Positions 50,634 through 57,755 of a DNA stretch of 64,000 bases are shown piece after piece. The DNA is from Solidesulfovibrio alcoholivorans DSM 5433 (GTDB taxonomy: Bacteria; Desulfobacterota; Desulfovibrionia; Desulfovibrionales; Desulfovibrionaceae): NCBI RefSeq assembly GCF_000702665.1, contig NZ_JNJA01000020.1:1-64000 (forward strand), given 5' to 3'. The notes under the pieces are model-generated. The model was given only the letters and a program-made list of their open reading frames with translations. It did no database searches and was not told the DNA's origin. Both the position numbers and the translations under genes were made by a program. Every line of letters begins with the position of its first letter. Positions within the stretch are counted from its first letter, which is position 1.

Positions 50634-50688
50634 TGCCTCCGGCGGCCAGGAGGGGCCGAGGGCCCCTTCTGGACCACCCCGGCAGGGA
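50634..50688 (+). repeat. 3'-end palindromic repeat after the Tim44-like gene
   Basis: AATGCCTCCGGCGGCCAGGA continues into GGGGCCGAGGGCCCC and TTCTGGACCACCCC. It begins 9 bp after the stop codon. It is the same unit, in the same orientation relative to the upstream gene, as the other members of the family. Confidence 0.8.
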
Positions 50689-50696
50689 AGAAAGGA

Positions 50697-50727
50697 CGCG
50701 CCCGGCAGTGTTGCCGGGCGCGTTTTT
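50697..50727 (+). terminator. Intrinsic terminator after the Tim44-like gene
   Basis: CGCGCCCGGCA (50697-50707) pairs perfectly with TGCCGGGCGCG (50712-50722), and TTTTT follows. It also lies 13 nt past the end of the minus-strand operon and may stop both transcripts. Confidence 0.9.
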
Positions 50728-50739
50728 ATTGGGGTGAGG

Positions 50740-52128
50740 TCAGGACGTGACGGTGGGCAGGCCGGCGCGGGTCCAGGCGATCATGCCGCCGGCCACGGAG
50801 CGCACGTCGGCGCAGCCCGAGGCTGCCAGGGCGCTGCCGATGATGTTGGAGCGGTAGCCCGAGCCGCAGACGACGGCCACCGGGCCCGTGAGGCACACGT
50901 CCGGGCCGCGCTCCAGGATATCGGCAAAGGGCCGGTGCACGGCCTGGGGCGCATGGCCGTCCTCCCACTCCGCATCCGTGCGCACGTCGAGGAGCAGGGG
51001 CGGCGTCTTGCCGGCCAGGGCGGCAGCCAGGTCGTGGACGGACATCTGCGGCAGCGAGGCCACGGGCCGGCCGCTCAAGGTCCAGGCGGACATGCCGCCG
51101 GCAAGATGTCCCAGAATGTCGTCGTAGCCGATGCGGAAAAGCTCCAGGCGCATGGCCGAGGCCCGTTCCCGGTCGGCGGCGACGATGCAGATTTTCGCGC
51201 CCGGGGCCACGGACATCCCCACCCAGTTGGCGAGCTGCTTCTCGAAGCCGATATTGAGGCTGCCCGGAATGTGCGCGCCGCCGTAGGCCGCGGCGTCGCG
51301 GCTGTCGATGACGACGGTGTCCGGCACCTCCATGAGCGCGGCGAAACGCTCAGGAGAAAGTTCGCGCTCCAGGGGACAGCTGTCGCGCAGCGGCGCGCCC
51401 CGGCGGTTGGTCTCGATGATGTGCGAAAAGCTCTTGGGCCGCGCCGGCAGCCTGGAGAGGACGGCCTTTTTGAACGCGGCGAAATCGGCAAAGCGCAGCA
51501 TGGCGTTGGCCCGGCGCTCGTAGCCGAGCGTCGAGACGCCCTTGGCGCTCATGCCCCGGCCGCACAGCGACCCCTGGCCGTGGGCGGGATAGACCTCGAG
51601 TTCCGGCGGCAGCTTGGCGAGCTTCACGTAGAGGCTGTCGTAGAGGTTTTGCACCTGCTCGTCGAGAATGGCCGCGCCGGCCAGGTCCGGCCGGCCGATG
51701 TCGCCGACGAAGAGCACGTCGCCGGTCAGGATCATGGCCGGGTCCGGCGAGCGCACGAGGTCGCTGACGAGCAGCGACACGGAATTGGGCGTGTGCCCCG
51801 GTGTGTACAGCACTTCCATCCGCGCCGCGCCGGCTTCGATGATTTGGCCTTCGAGCAGCGGCTCGTGGGGGTAGTCCACGCCCGCGCCGGGATGGATGTA
51901 GATGGGCGCGCCCGTGGCCGCGCGCAGTTCCTGGCCGCCGCTTACGTGATCGGCATGCAGGTGCGTTTCGATCACGCCTGTGATGCGCATGCCCTCGTCG
52001 CGGGCGATTTCCAGGTAACAGTCGATGTCGCGCCTGGGATCGACCACCACGCACACGCGCTTGGCCGGGCAGCCGAGGACGTAGGAAAAGCAGCCGAGCC
52101 CCGGGGTCTGGATCTGTTTGAAGTACAT
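50740..52128 (-). CDS. Metallo-beta-lactamase-fold protein with two rhodanese domains
   Basis: A 462-residue protein related to persulfide dioxygenase/Blh-type sulfur enzymes. The MBL domain (about 1-240) has the metal ligands THLHADH (H56, H58, D60, H61), the YTPGHTPNSVSLL loop and LTGDVLFVGDIGRPDL. The first rhodanese domain (about 260-360) lacks a cysteine in its active loop (IVAADRERAS). The second (about 365-460) keeps it (AVVCGSGYRS, C421). GGAGG precedes ATG 52128. As last gene of the ORP-like operon it is well placed to oxidise or deliver sulfane sulfur for metal-sulfide cluster assembly. Confidence 0.9.
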   Translation of the reverse strand: MYFKQIQTPGLGCFSYVLGCPAKRVCVVVDPRRDIDCYLEIARDEGMRITGVIETHLHADHVSGGQELRAATGAPIYIHPGAGVDYPHEPLLEGQIIEAGAARMEVLYTPGHTPNSVSLLVSDLVRSPDPAMILTGDVLFVGDIGRPDLAGAAILDEQVQNLYDSLYVKLAKLPPELEVYPAHGQGSLCGRGMSAKGVSTLGYERRANAMLRFADFAAFKKAVLSRLPARPKSFSHIIETNRRGAPLRDSCPLERELSPERFAALMEVPDTVVIDSRDAAAYGGAHIPGSLNIGFEKQLANWVGMSVAPGAKICIVAADRERASAMRLELFRIGYDDILGHLAGGMSAWTLSGRPVASLPQMSVHDLAAALAGKTPPLLLDVRTDAEWEDGHAPQAVHRPFADILERGPDVCLTGPVAVVCGSGYRSNIIGSALAASGCADVRSVAGGMIAWTRAGLPTVTS

Positions 52129-52206
52129 GACGCCTCCTTGGAATGGGCGGAAGTTTCGATGCTTCCCCTTTCTCGCGCCATGGGGCGTGCGGGTCAAGCG
52201 GGTGCG

Positions 52207-53034
52207 TCAGGGCCGGATGCGCAGGCCGCAGCCGCTCTCCACGGTCTCGCCACGGAATGCGCCGCGCAGGTATTCCACGCCCTCCCGGCCCGTGCAGTGG
52301 CCGGGGAAAAGCCGCCGGACGCCGTGCGTCTCGAGGGCCTTTGCCGCCTGCTCGAGGGCTCGTGGCTCCGCGCCGCCGAGGTGCAGGCCGCCGGCCACGG
52401 CTTCGATGCGGGACAGCCCCAGGCGCTCCCGGGCATGGGCCAGGGTGTTGGCGAGCCCGGCGTGGCAGCAGCCGAGCAGCACGAACGGGCCGTCGCGGCC
52501 GTCGAGGACGAGGAAGGCGTCGTCTGGCACGTCGTCCGGCACGTGGCCGGCGGTATCGCGAAAGAGGTTGTTCGTGGCCGTGAAATTCCCGGGCCGGCGG
52601 GGAATGCCCGTGACCATGACCACGCCCGGGGCCAGGACGGCGATGTCCGTGACCGGAGTGAAATTCGGGAGGTTTCCGGCAAGGCGGCCGTCGCCCATGC
52701 CGATGGAGCGGAAGGTCGTGCCGCCGCGCCGGCTGTAGCGGCGCAGCCACACGTCCGGATGCCCAAGGACCGTGCCGGCGTACCCGGCCGCGAGCAGGGC
52801 GGCCAGGCCGCCGGCATGGTCATGGTGTCCGTGGCTTAAAGCCACGCGGCGGGCCCCCACCGGGTCCATGCCGAGAATGCGGGCGTTTTGCAGAAAGACG
52901 TCGGTCTGGCCGGTGTCCCAGAGGATACAGCCGTCCGCGCCGCAGTCGATCCAGGCCGACCAGCCGTGCTCGAAAACCAGGTTGTCGGCATCGGACCGGT
53001 TGTCCGCGAGCACGTGGATGGCGGCGGCTCCCAT
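52207..53034 (-). CDS. Metallo-beta-lactamase-fold hydrolase
   Basis: A 275-residue MBL-fold protein of the group that includes 7,8-dihydropterin-6-methyl-4-(beta-D-ribofuranosyl)-aminobenzene-5'-phosphate synthase-like enzymes. The metal motif is SHGHHDHAGGLAALLAAGY (near 66-72). A further Cys/His pair lies in LLGCCHAGLANT and a C-terminal His in LFPGHCTGREGVEYL. In archaea such proteins are linked to methanopterin-type cofactors; in Desulfovibrio ORP loci a similar hydrolase occurs. The start has AAGGG about 10 nt upstream. It is spaced 14 bp from the degenerate receiver gene and so is in the operon. Confidence 0.88.
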   Translation of the reverse strand: MGAAAIHVLADNRSDADNLVFEHGWSAWIDCGADGCILWDTGQTDVFLQNARILGMDPVGARRVALSHGHHDHAGGLAALLAAGYAGTVLGHPDVWLRRYSRRGGTTFRSIGMGDGRLAGNLPNFTPVTDIAVLAPGVVMVTGIPRRPGNFTATNNLFRDTAGHVPDDVPDDAFLVLDGRDGPFVLLGCCHAGLANTLAHARERLGLSRIEAVAGGLHLGGAEPRALEQAAKALETHGVRRLFPGHCTGREGVEYLRGAFRGETVESGCGLRIRP

Positions 53035-53048
53035 GGGTGGTTTCCCTT

Positions 53049-53414
53049 TCAGCCCAGGCCCAGGTCCGCCAGAGCCGTGAGCAGGGCGTCGGCTTCAATT
53101 TGGCCCGGCGCGGGCGGCAGGCGCATGAGGATGCCCAGGCCCTCGCCGGCTTCGTGGAAGTCCTCGTCGGAAAGGGTCGAGACCACGGCCGTGTTGACCA
53201 TGGCGTTTTGGCGCATGATGCGCGCCACCAGGGCGAAGGGATCGGCGTCGGGCAGGCCGGCGTCCACGACGCACAGCTGCGGCGCGGCGTCGGCCACGGC
53301 CTTGGCGGCATCCTCGGCCGTGGCGACCACGTGGACGGCGTGGCCGGCGTCGGAAAAGGCGTCGAGAAAGGCTGTCAGGGCGTTTGCGTCCGGGCTGGCG
53401 ATGAGAATGCGCAT
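53049..53414 (-). CDS. Degenerate receiver-domain protein
   Basis: A 121-residue stand-alone receiver-like protein. The fold pattern is clear (MRILIASPDANALTAFLDAF, QLCVVDAGLPDADPFALVAR with the phospho-acceptor-like D51, and NTAVVSTLSDED). The acidic pair after the first strand is reduced to one Asp (IASPD), and the conserved Lys near the end is replaced (LMRLPP). It may not be phosphorylated normally and could be a scaffold or adaptor. AAGGA lies about 8 nt before the ATG. It is within the ORP-like operon, between FmdB-type and MBL genes. Confidence 0.8.
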   Translation of the reverse strand: MRILIASPDANALTAFLDAFSDAGHAVHVVATAEDAAKAVADAAPQLCVVDAGLPDADPFALVARIMRQNAMVNTAVVSTLSDEDFHEAGEGLGILMRLPPAPGQIEADALLTALADLGLG

Positions 53415-53429
53415 GCGTTGTCCTTCTTG

Positions 53430-53675
53430 TTACGCCTTGCCGCAGCAGGAGCCGGGGCCGGCGCAGCCGGCGTGGCCGGGATGGGAGCCGCAGCAGCCGT
53501 GGTCGGCGGGGCCGGGCAGGCCGGAGGCCGCCTTGCCCGTCAGCGAGCTCGTGGGCGAAAGCCGTTTCACGGCCGGCGCGCCGCACTGCGGGCAGGCGGG
53601 CGCGTCCTCGGCACGGGTGCGGATGACTTCCCCGGCATACCCGCAGGCCGGGCACTCGATGTCGTAGATCGGCAT
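53430..53675 (-). CDS. FmdB-type zinc-ribbon protein
   Basis: An 81-residue protein. The zinc ribbon is CPACGYAGEVI and CPQCGAPAVKRL, the FmdB/CxxC_CxxC_SSSS pattern, beginning MPIYDIEC. The C-terminal extension is rich in Cys, His and Gly (DHGCCGSHPGHAGCAGPGSC), which suggests metal binding. ATG 53675 is chosen for AAAGGAAAG just upstream. FmdB-family proteins are putative regulators found with formamidase or methylmalonyl genes; its place here suggests a role in metal-centre assembly. Confidence 0.83.
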   Translation of the reverse strand: MPIYDIECPACGYAGEVIRTRAEDAPACPQCGAPAVKRLSPTSSLTGKAASGLPGPADHGCCGSHPGHAGCAGPGSCCGKA

Positions 53676-53691
53676 ATTCTTTCCTTTCCCC

Positions 53692-53750
53692 ATCGGGGTG
53701 GTCCAGGAGGGGCCCTCGGCCCCTCCTGGACGCCGGAAGCATTCTCTCTT
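53692..53750 (-). repeat. 3'-end palindromic repeat inside the ORP-like operon
   Basis: Seen on the minus strand, the sequence just past the stop of the 53757-54137 gene is GAATGCTTCCGGCGTCCAGG, then AGGGGCCGAGGGCCCCTCCT and GGACCACCCCGATGGGG. It belongs to the same family as the repeats at 50634, 56364 and elsewhere and lies between two operon genes, so it may alter message stability or partial termination. Confidence 0.8.
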
Positions 53751-53756
53751 CTTAAA

Positions 53757-54137
53757 CTACCCCAGGCCGCCGCCGCAGGTATGCTCCTGGGAGAACTGCG
53801 GCAGGTTGCCGGACAGGAAGGCGGCCACGGCGTCGCCCACGCTCGCGGCTTCGCCGCCGTGGTAGACGGTGATGCCGACCTGGGCGAAGCCCATGAGCGG
53901 GCGCATGCCCATGCCGCCGGCAATCAGGGCGTTGACGCCGTTTTGCGACAGGTGGTTGACCGGGGCCATGCAGCCGCCCTGGACGTGGGGGACGTTGGGC
54001 AGGGTCGAGACCTCGGTGATCTTGCCGTCGGCCACGTCGACCAGGGTGTAGCAGTCGCAGTGTCCGAAGTGCGCGCCCACGGCGCTTTCCATGCCGCCGG
54101 GCTGGGTCGAGGGGATGGCGATGCGACAGGTTTCCAT
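53757..54137 (-). CDS. NifX/ORP-like metal-cluster protein
   Basis: A 126-residue dinitrogenase iron-molybdenum-cofactor-type protein. It begins METCRIAIPSTQPGGMESAV and has GAHFGHCDCYTLVDV, the substrate-binding HFGH motif, then NALIAGGMGMRPLMGFAQVG and a C-terminal HTCGGGLG. Members include NifX, NifB C-domains and the Desulfovibrio orange protein that holds a Mo-Cu-S cluster. The extra Cys residues near the HFGH motif (CDC) and at the end (CGGG) could contribute ligands. GGAAG lies 7 nt before the ATG. Confidence 0.88.
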   Translation of the reverse strand: METCRIAIPSTQPGGMESAVGAHFGHCDCYTLVDVADGKITEVSTLPNVPHVQGGCMAPVNHLSQNGVNALIAGGMGMRPLMGFAQVGITVYHGGEAASVGDAVAAFLSGNLPQFSQEHTCGGGLG

Positions 54138-54150
54138 GTGTGTCTTCCTT

Positions 54151-55038
54151 TTATTTGGCCTTGGCGCAAGCGTTGGCCAGGGCGTTTGCGGCCTCCCAGA
54201 GCCGGGCGATGTCGCCCTCCAGGGGGCCGCCGTATTCGGGCAGGGTTTTTCTGGCCTTCATGGCCAGGGTCACGTCCGGGGAGTAGGGCAGGCGGCCGAG
54301 GACCGTGCGGCCTTTTGCCGCGCAAGCGGCTTCGATGCGTGCGGCCTCCTCGGGATTGATGTCCGCCTTGTTGATGATCACGCCCATGGGCAGGCGGAAG
54401 TGGTCGCACAGCTCGGCCACGCGCAACAGGTCGTGGGTCCCTGACGGGGTCGGCTCGGTGACGAGCACGGCCAGGGTCGCGCCGGAGAGCGAACTGATGA
54501 CCGGGCAGGCGATGCCCGGTGCGCCGTCGCACAGGATGAGCTCGTGCCCTTGCCTTTCGGCCAGTTCCTTGGCGTTGCGCTTGAGGAGCGCCACCAGCCG
54601 GCCGGAATTCTCGCCGCCCGGATCGAGGCGGGCGTGGATGAGGGGGCCGAAGCGGGTGTCGGAGCGGGCGAAATAGCCGCAGACGCGCGGAGGGAACGCG
54701 ATGGTCCGGCGCGGGCACAGGGCGACGCAGGCCTTGCAGCCTTCGCAGCGTCTGGGGTCGATGGCGGCCTTGCCCCGGGCGGTGAGCGTCACGGCTTCGA
54801 AGCGGCAGACGTCGCGGCAGATGCCGCAGCCGTCGCAGTCGCTTTCCTCGACCTGGGCGATGTTGCCGGAGACAAATTCCTCGGCCGCGGTGTTTTGCGG
54901 GTCGAGCAGGATGTGCAGATCCGGGGCGTCCACATCGAGGTCGCAGACGACCTTGTTTTCGGCCAGGGCGGCGAAGGCCGCGGTGACCGAGGTCTTGCCG
55001 GCCCCACCCTTGCCGCTTAAGACGACGATCTCACGCAT
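54151..55038 (-). CDS. MinD/Mrp-type P-loop ATPase with two 4Fe-4S motifs (second copy)
   Basis: A 295-residue ATPase with an inserted bacterial ferredoxin domain. The deviant Walker A is SGKGGAGKTSV (near 8). Two 4Fe-4S motifs follow: CDGCGICRDVC and CEGCKACVALCP (about 68-105). The ATPase core resumes with DGAPGIACPVISSLSGATLA and VIINKADIN. This architecture is found in the ORP operons of Desulfovibrio and in nif-like loci. It overlaps the first copy by 8 nt. It probably drives ATP-dependent transfer of metal-sulfur clusters with its twin. Confidence 0.92.
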   Translation of the reverse strand: MREIVVLSGKGGAGKTSVTAAFAALAENKVVCDLDVDAPDLHILLDPQNTAAEEFVSGNIAQVEESDCDGCGICRDVCRFEAVTLTARGKAAIDPRRCEGCKACVALCPRRTIAFPPRVCGYFARSDTRFGPLIHARLDPGGENSGRLVALLKRNAKELAERQGHELILCDGAPGIACPVISSLSGATLAVLVTEPTPSGTHDLLRVAELCDHFRLPMGVIINKADINPEEAARIEAACAAKGRTVLGRLPYSPDVTLAMKARKTLPEYGGPLEGDIARLWEAANALANACAKAK

Positions 55039-55954
55039 GGCGGGCCTCCCGGCACAACGCGGCGAGCTTTTTGGCGACGTCGCGGCACAGTTCGCGGTAG
55101 CGCGGGGAGACGTCCGGCAGGAGTCCGCCCCGGGCGTAGGTTTCCACGATGGCCCGGTCGTCGGGGATGGCGGCCAGGATCGGCAGGTCTTCCCGGGCGC
55201 AGATCTCCGCCAGTTGCGCGTCGGGTTCGCCGGCCTTGTTGATGACCACGGCGAGCGGCTTGCCGAGCGGCGCGAACGCTTCCACGGCCAGGGCGAAGTC
55301 GTGGACGCCGAAGGGCGTGGGTTCGACCACGAGCAGGATGGCGTCGGCCGTGGCCACGGCGTTGACGGCCGGACAGCTGACCCCGGGCGGGGAATCGAGG
55401 AGCACGTCGGGGCGCTTTTCTTCGGGCAGGGCGGCCAGACGCGCGTCCACGCGCGCGGTCACGGCCCGGATGAGCACCGGGCTCATGGCCTCGCCCACGC
55501 GCAGCCGGCCGCAGGCGAAGCCGATGTCGCCGGCGACGCCTTCCTCGATGCGCCCGACCTCGCGCGTGCCGGGGCGCATGGCCGCAACCGGGCACAAGGC
55601 CAGGCATGCGCCGCAGCCGTGGCACATCTCGTCAAAGACCAGGGGCGTGTCGCCGAGGATGGTCACGGCCCCGAACTGGCAGATTTCGCGGCATGCCCCG
55701 CAGCGCGTGCACAGGTCGGCGTCGATGATCGGAATCTCCAGGTTGGCCACGTGGGTGTCGGTGATCAGCGGACGCAGGAAGAGGTGGAGGTTGGGCTCCT
55801 CCACGTCGAGGTCCACGGCCAGGACCGGCCGGGAAAGGGCTTCGGCCCAGACTGTGGCCAGGGCGGCGGACACGGTGGTCTTGCCGGTGCCGCCCTTGCC
55901 GCTGGCGATGGCGACGCGCAGGGGCCTTGCGGCCTGTCCATGGGGTGCGTTCAT
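55031..55954 (-). CDS. MinD/Mrp-type P-loop ATPase with two 4Fe-4S motifs (first copy)
   Basis: A 307-residue paralogue of the following gene product. The P-loop is ASGKGGTGKTTV (near 18). Ferredoxin motifs CTRCGACREICQFGAV and CHGCGACLALCPVAAM lie near 82-125. The core continues with DSPPGVSCPAVNAVATADAI and AVVINKAGEPDAQ. The N-terminus is longer (MNAPHGQAARPLRV). Two such ATPases side by side, with an 8-nt overlap, are the hallmark of ORP-type operons, where they are known to form a complex with ORP. Confidence 0.92.
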   Translation of the reverse strand: MNAPHGQAARPLRVAIASGKGGTGKTTVSAALATVWAEALSRPVLAVDLDVEEPNLHLFLRPLITDTHVANLEIPIIDADLCTRCGACREICQFGAVTILGDTPLVFDEMCHGCGACLALCPVAAMRPGTREVGRIEEGVAGDIGFACGRLRVGEAMSPVLIRAVTARVDARLAALPEEKRPDVLLDSPPGVSCPAVNAVATADAILLVVEPTPFGVHDFALAVEAFAPLGKPLAVVINKAGEPDAQLAEICAREDLPILAAIPDDRAIVETYARGGLLPDVSPRYRELCRDVAKKLAALCREARHA

Positions 55955-56006
55955 ACGGATGCTTCCGGCCTCACGGGTGAGAGGGTTGTTGCCGGGCGGC
56001 CCGTGT

Positions 56007-56339
56007 TCAGGCGCTCTTGCCGGCGCGGTAGCGTTCCACGGCCTGACCCACGGTGAGGCCTTCCATGCCTTCGACCGAAGCCACGTTCACGGATTTGAGC
56101 GCGGCGGCGGCCTTGGGGCCGATGACCCCGGAAAGAACCACCGTGGCGCCGGCTTCGGCGATGCGGCGGGCGGTTTCGATGCCCGCGCCGTGGGCCATGG
56201 CCTGGGAGCCGCCGTTGTCGAGGTAGCGCACGCCGCCTGCCGCATCGACCAGGACGAACCCGGCCGCCCGCCCGAAGCGCGGGTCCACGGCGTCGTCCAG
56301 CGTCGGTCCTTCGCTGCTCACCGCAATCACTTCACTCAT
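56007..56339 (-). CDS. ORP/NifX-like small metal-cluster protein
   Basis: A 110-residue NifX-fold protein, close in size to the Desulfovibrio orange protein. It has MSEVIAVSSEGPTLDDAVDP then RFGRAAGFVLVD (the HFG-like motif here is RFGR), GGSQAMAHGAGIETARRIAE and TVVLSGVIGPKAAAALKSVN. There are no cysteines, consistent with ORP, whose Mo-Cu sulfide cluster is held non-covalently. ATG 56339 has GGAGG 5 nt upstream; an ATG 12 nt earlier is also open. It is the best ORP candidate of the operon. Confidence 0.88.
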   Translation of the reverse strand: MSEVIAVSSEGPTLDDAVDPRFGRAAGFVLVDAAGGVRYLDNGGSQAMAHGAGIETARRIAEAGATVVLSGVIGPKAAAALKSVNVASVEGMEGLTVGQAVERYRAGKSA

Positions 56340-56363
56340 ATCGTCCTCCACTCCTGTTTTCCC

Positions 56364-56418
56364 TTCGAAGGGGTCCGGGGGGCATGATGCCCCCCGGCCG
56401 CCGGAGGCATCTTCTCTT
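56364..56418 (-). repeat. 3'-end palindromic repeat inside the ORP-like operon
   Basis: On the minus strand, 11 bases past the stop of the NifU-like gene, the sequence reads AAGATGCCTCCGGCGGCC, then the GGGGGGCATCATGCCCCCC palindrome and GGACCCCTTCG. It is the ATCATC-centred variant also present at 298-344 and 10608-10671. Confidence 0.8.
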
Positions 56419-56429
56419 CTCGTTCCTCT

Positions 56430-56891
56430 CTACTCGTTCCCCAACATGCCGCCCGCTATCATCCAGCGGTGCACGGCTTCGCGCACGGCGGCGGCGGCCA
56501 GGTAGGCGCAGTGGCGGTCGTCGTCGGGAAACTGCCCGACCGTGCCGACGATGGCCTCCTCGTCGATGTCCACGGCGTCGTCGAGGCTTTTGCCCTTGGC
56601 CAGGGCCGCGGCCGTGGCCGCGGCGATCTGGCTGGAGGCGCAGCCGTCGGTGTCGAAGTCCGTCTCCACGATGGTCTCGCCGTCGATCAGCAGGGCGATG
56701 GCGATGGTGTCGCCGCAGGAGCCCTTGACCGAACCCACGGCGGTGGGCTCGGCCAGGCGCTTGCGAGAGGGCGCGTCACGCCAGATGGCGAAGCCTTTTT
56801 CGCCGAAACGGGCGACGAGATCGGCTTCCTGTTCCTGCTCGAAGACCTCGAGGATCATGTCCAGGGGGTCCTGGTTTTTTCCGACGTCCAT
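56430..56891 (-). CDS. NifU/IscU-like iron-sulfur scaffold protein
   Basis: A 153-residue protein with an IscU-like core: GSCGDTIAIALLIDGETIVE, DFDTDGCASSQIAAATAAAL and DRHCAYLAAAAVREAVHRWM supply the three conserved cysteines and the alanine-rich helix of Fe-S scaffold proteins. It has no C-terminal NifU thioredoxin-like domain. The N-terminal extension (DPLDMILEVFEQEQEADLVA) is acidic. It lies 9 nt after mrp, which favours a coupled scaffold/carrier pair that feeds Fe-S clusters to the ORP-type proteins. Confidence 0.9.
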   Translation of the reverse strand: MDVGKNQDPLDMILEVFEQEQEADLVARFGEKGFAIWRDAPSRKRLAEPTAVGSVKGSCGDTIAIALLIDGETIVETDFDTDGCASSQIAAATAAALAKGKSLDDAVDIDEEAIVGTVGQFPDDDRHCAYLAAAAVREAVHRWMIAGGMLGNE

Positions 56892-56900
56892 GGCTGTGCC

Positions 56901-57755
56901 CTATCCGTTGAGGGGCTGCGCGGCCGGCGGATTGTCCAGGGCCTTCATGACCTCGGCGATGACCTGCTTGAAGGCCACGGCCGAGGGGCTCTTGCCGGCC
57001 ACGGCCAGGAACACGTCGCCGTCGTCGCCGGAGCGGGCCACTTCCGGGTCGATGGGGATGCGGCCGAGGAACGGCACGCCGGCTTCCTGGGCCAGGCGTT
57101 CGCCGCCGCCGCTGCTGAAGATCTCGTGGACCGCGCCGCAGGACGGACAGGCGAAGCCGCTCAGGTTTTCCACGATGCCGATGATGGGCGTGGAAAGCTG
57201 GCGGCAGAAGGTGATGGAGCGGCGCACGTCGTCCAAGGCCACGTCCTGGGGCGAGGTGACGATGACAGCCATGGCCTTTTCATTGAAAATCTGGAGCACG
57301 GACAGGGGCTCGTCGCCGGTGCCCGGAGGGCAGTCCACGACGAGGACGTCACGCTCGCCCCAGCCGACCTGCTCGGCCAGCTGCTGGATGACGCCGGCCT
57401 TGGCCGGGCCGCGCCAGATGACGGCGTCGTCCTTGCCGGGCAGCAGGAAGCCGATGGACATGACGCCGAGGTTCCAGTGCCAGTCCACGGGCACGAGGCG
57501 ATCCTCGGCCATGTCGGGCCGGCTGCCGGTGAGCTTGAGCAGGCGCGGGATGCTCGGGCCGTGGACGTCCACGTCGAGCAGGCCCGTGCGTTTGCCCTCC
57601 ATGGCGAGCCCGGCGGCAAGGTTGGCGGAAACCGTGGATTTGCCCACGCCGCCCTTGCCGGACAGGACGACCACCACGGCCTTGACCTTGTCGAAGCCGG
57701 TCGGGGGTTTCTTCTTGATCTCGTCGTTTAAGTCGCGAAGTCCTTGTTCGTTCAT
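56901..57755 (-). CDS. mrp: Mrp/NBP35-family Fe-S cluster carrier ATPase
   Basis: A 284-residue ApbC/Mrp ATPase that carries 4Fe-4S clusters to target proteins. Walker A is LSGKGGVGKSTVSANLAAGL (near 32), followed by the DVDVHGPSIPRLLKL and DCPPGTGDEPLSVLQ family motifs. The bridging-cluster motif CPSC is in SGFACPSCGAVHEIFSSGGG. It starts at ATG 57755, overlapping the previous gene's TGA as ATGA. In D. vulgaris a Mrp gene is part of the orp operons, which matches this context. Confidence 0.94.
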   Translation of the reverse strand: MNEQGLRDLNDEIKKKPPTGFDKVKAVVVVLSGKGGVGKSTVSANLAAGLAMEGKRTGLLDVDVHGPSIPRLLKLTGSRPDMAEDRLVPVDWHWNLGVMSIGFLLPGKDDAVIWRGPAKAGVIQQLAEQVGWGERDVLVVDCPPGTGDEPLSVLQIFNEKAMAVIVTSPQDVALDDVRRSITFCRQLSTPIIGIVENLSGFACPSCGAVHEIFSSGGGERLAQEAGVPFLGRIPIDPEVARSGDDGDVFLAVAGKSPSAVAFKQVIAEVMKALDNPPAAQPLNG

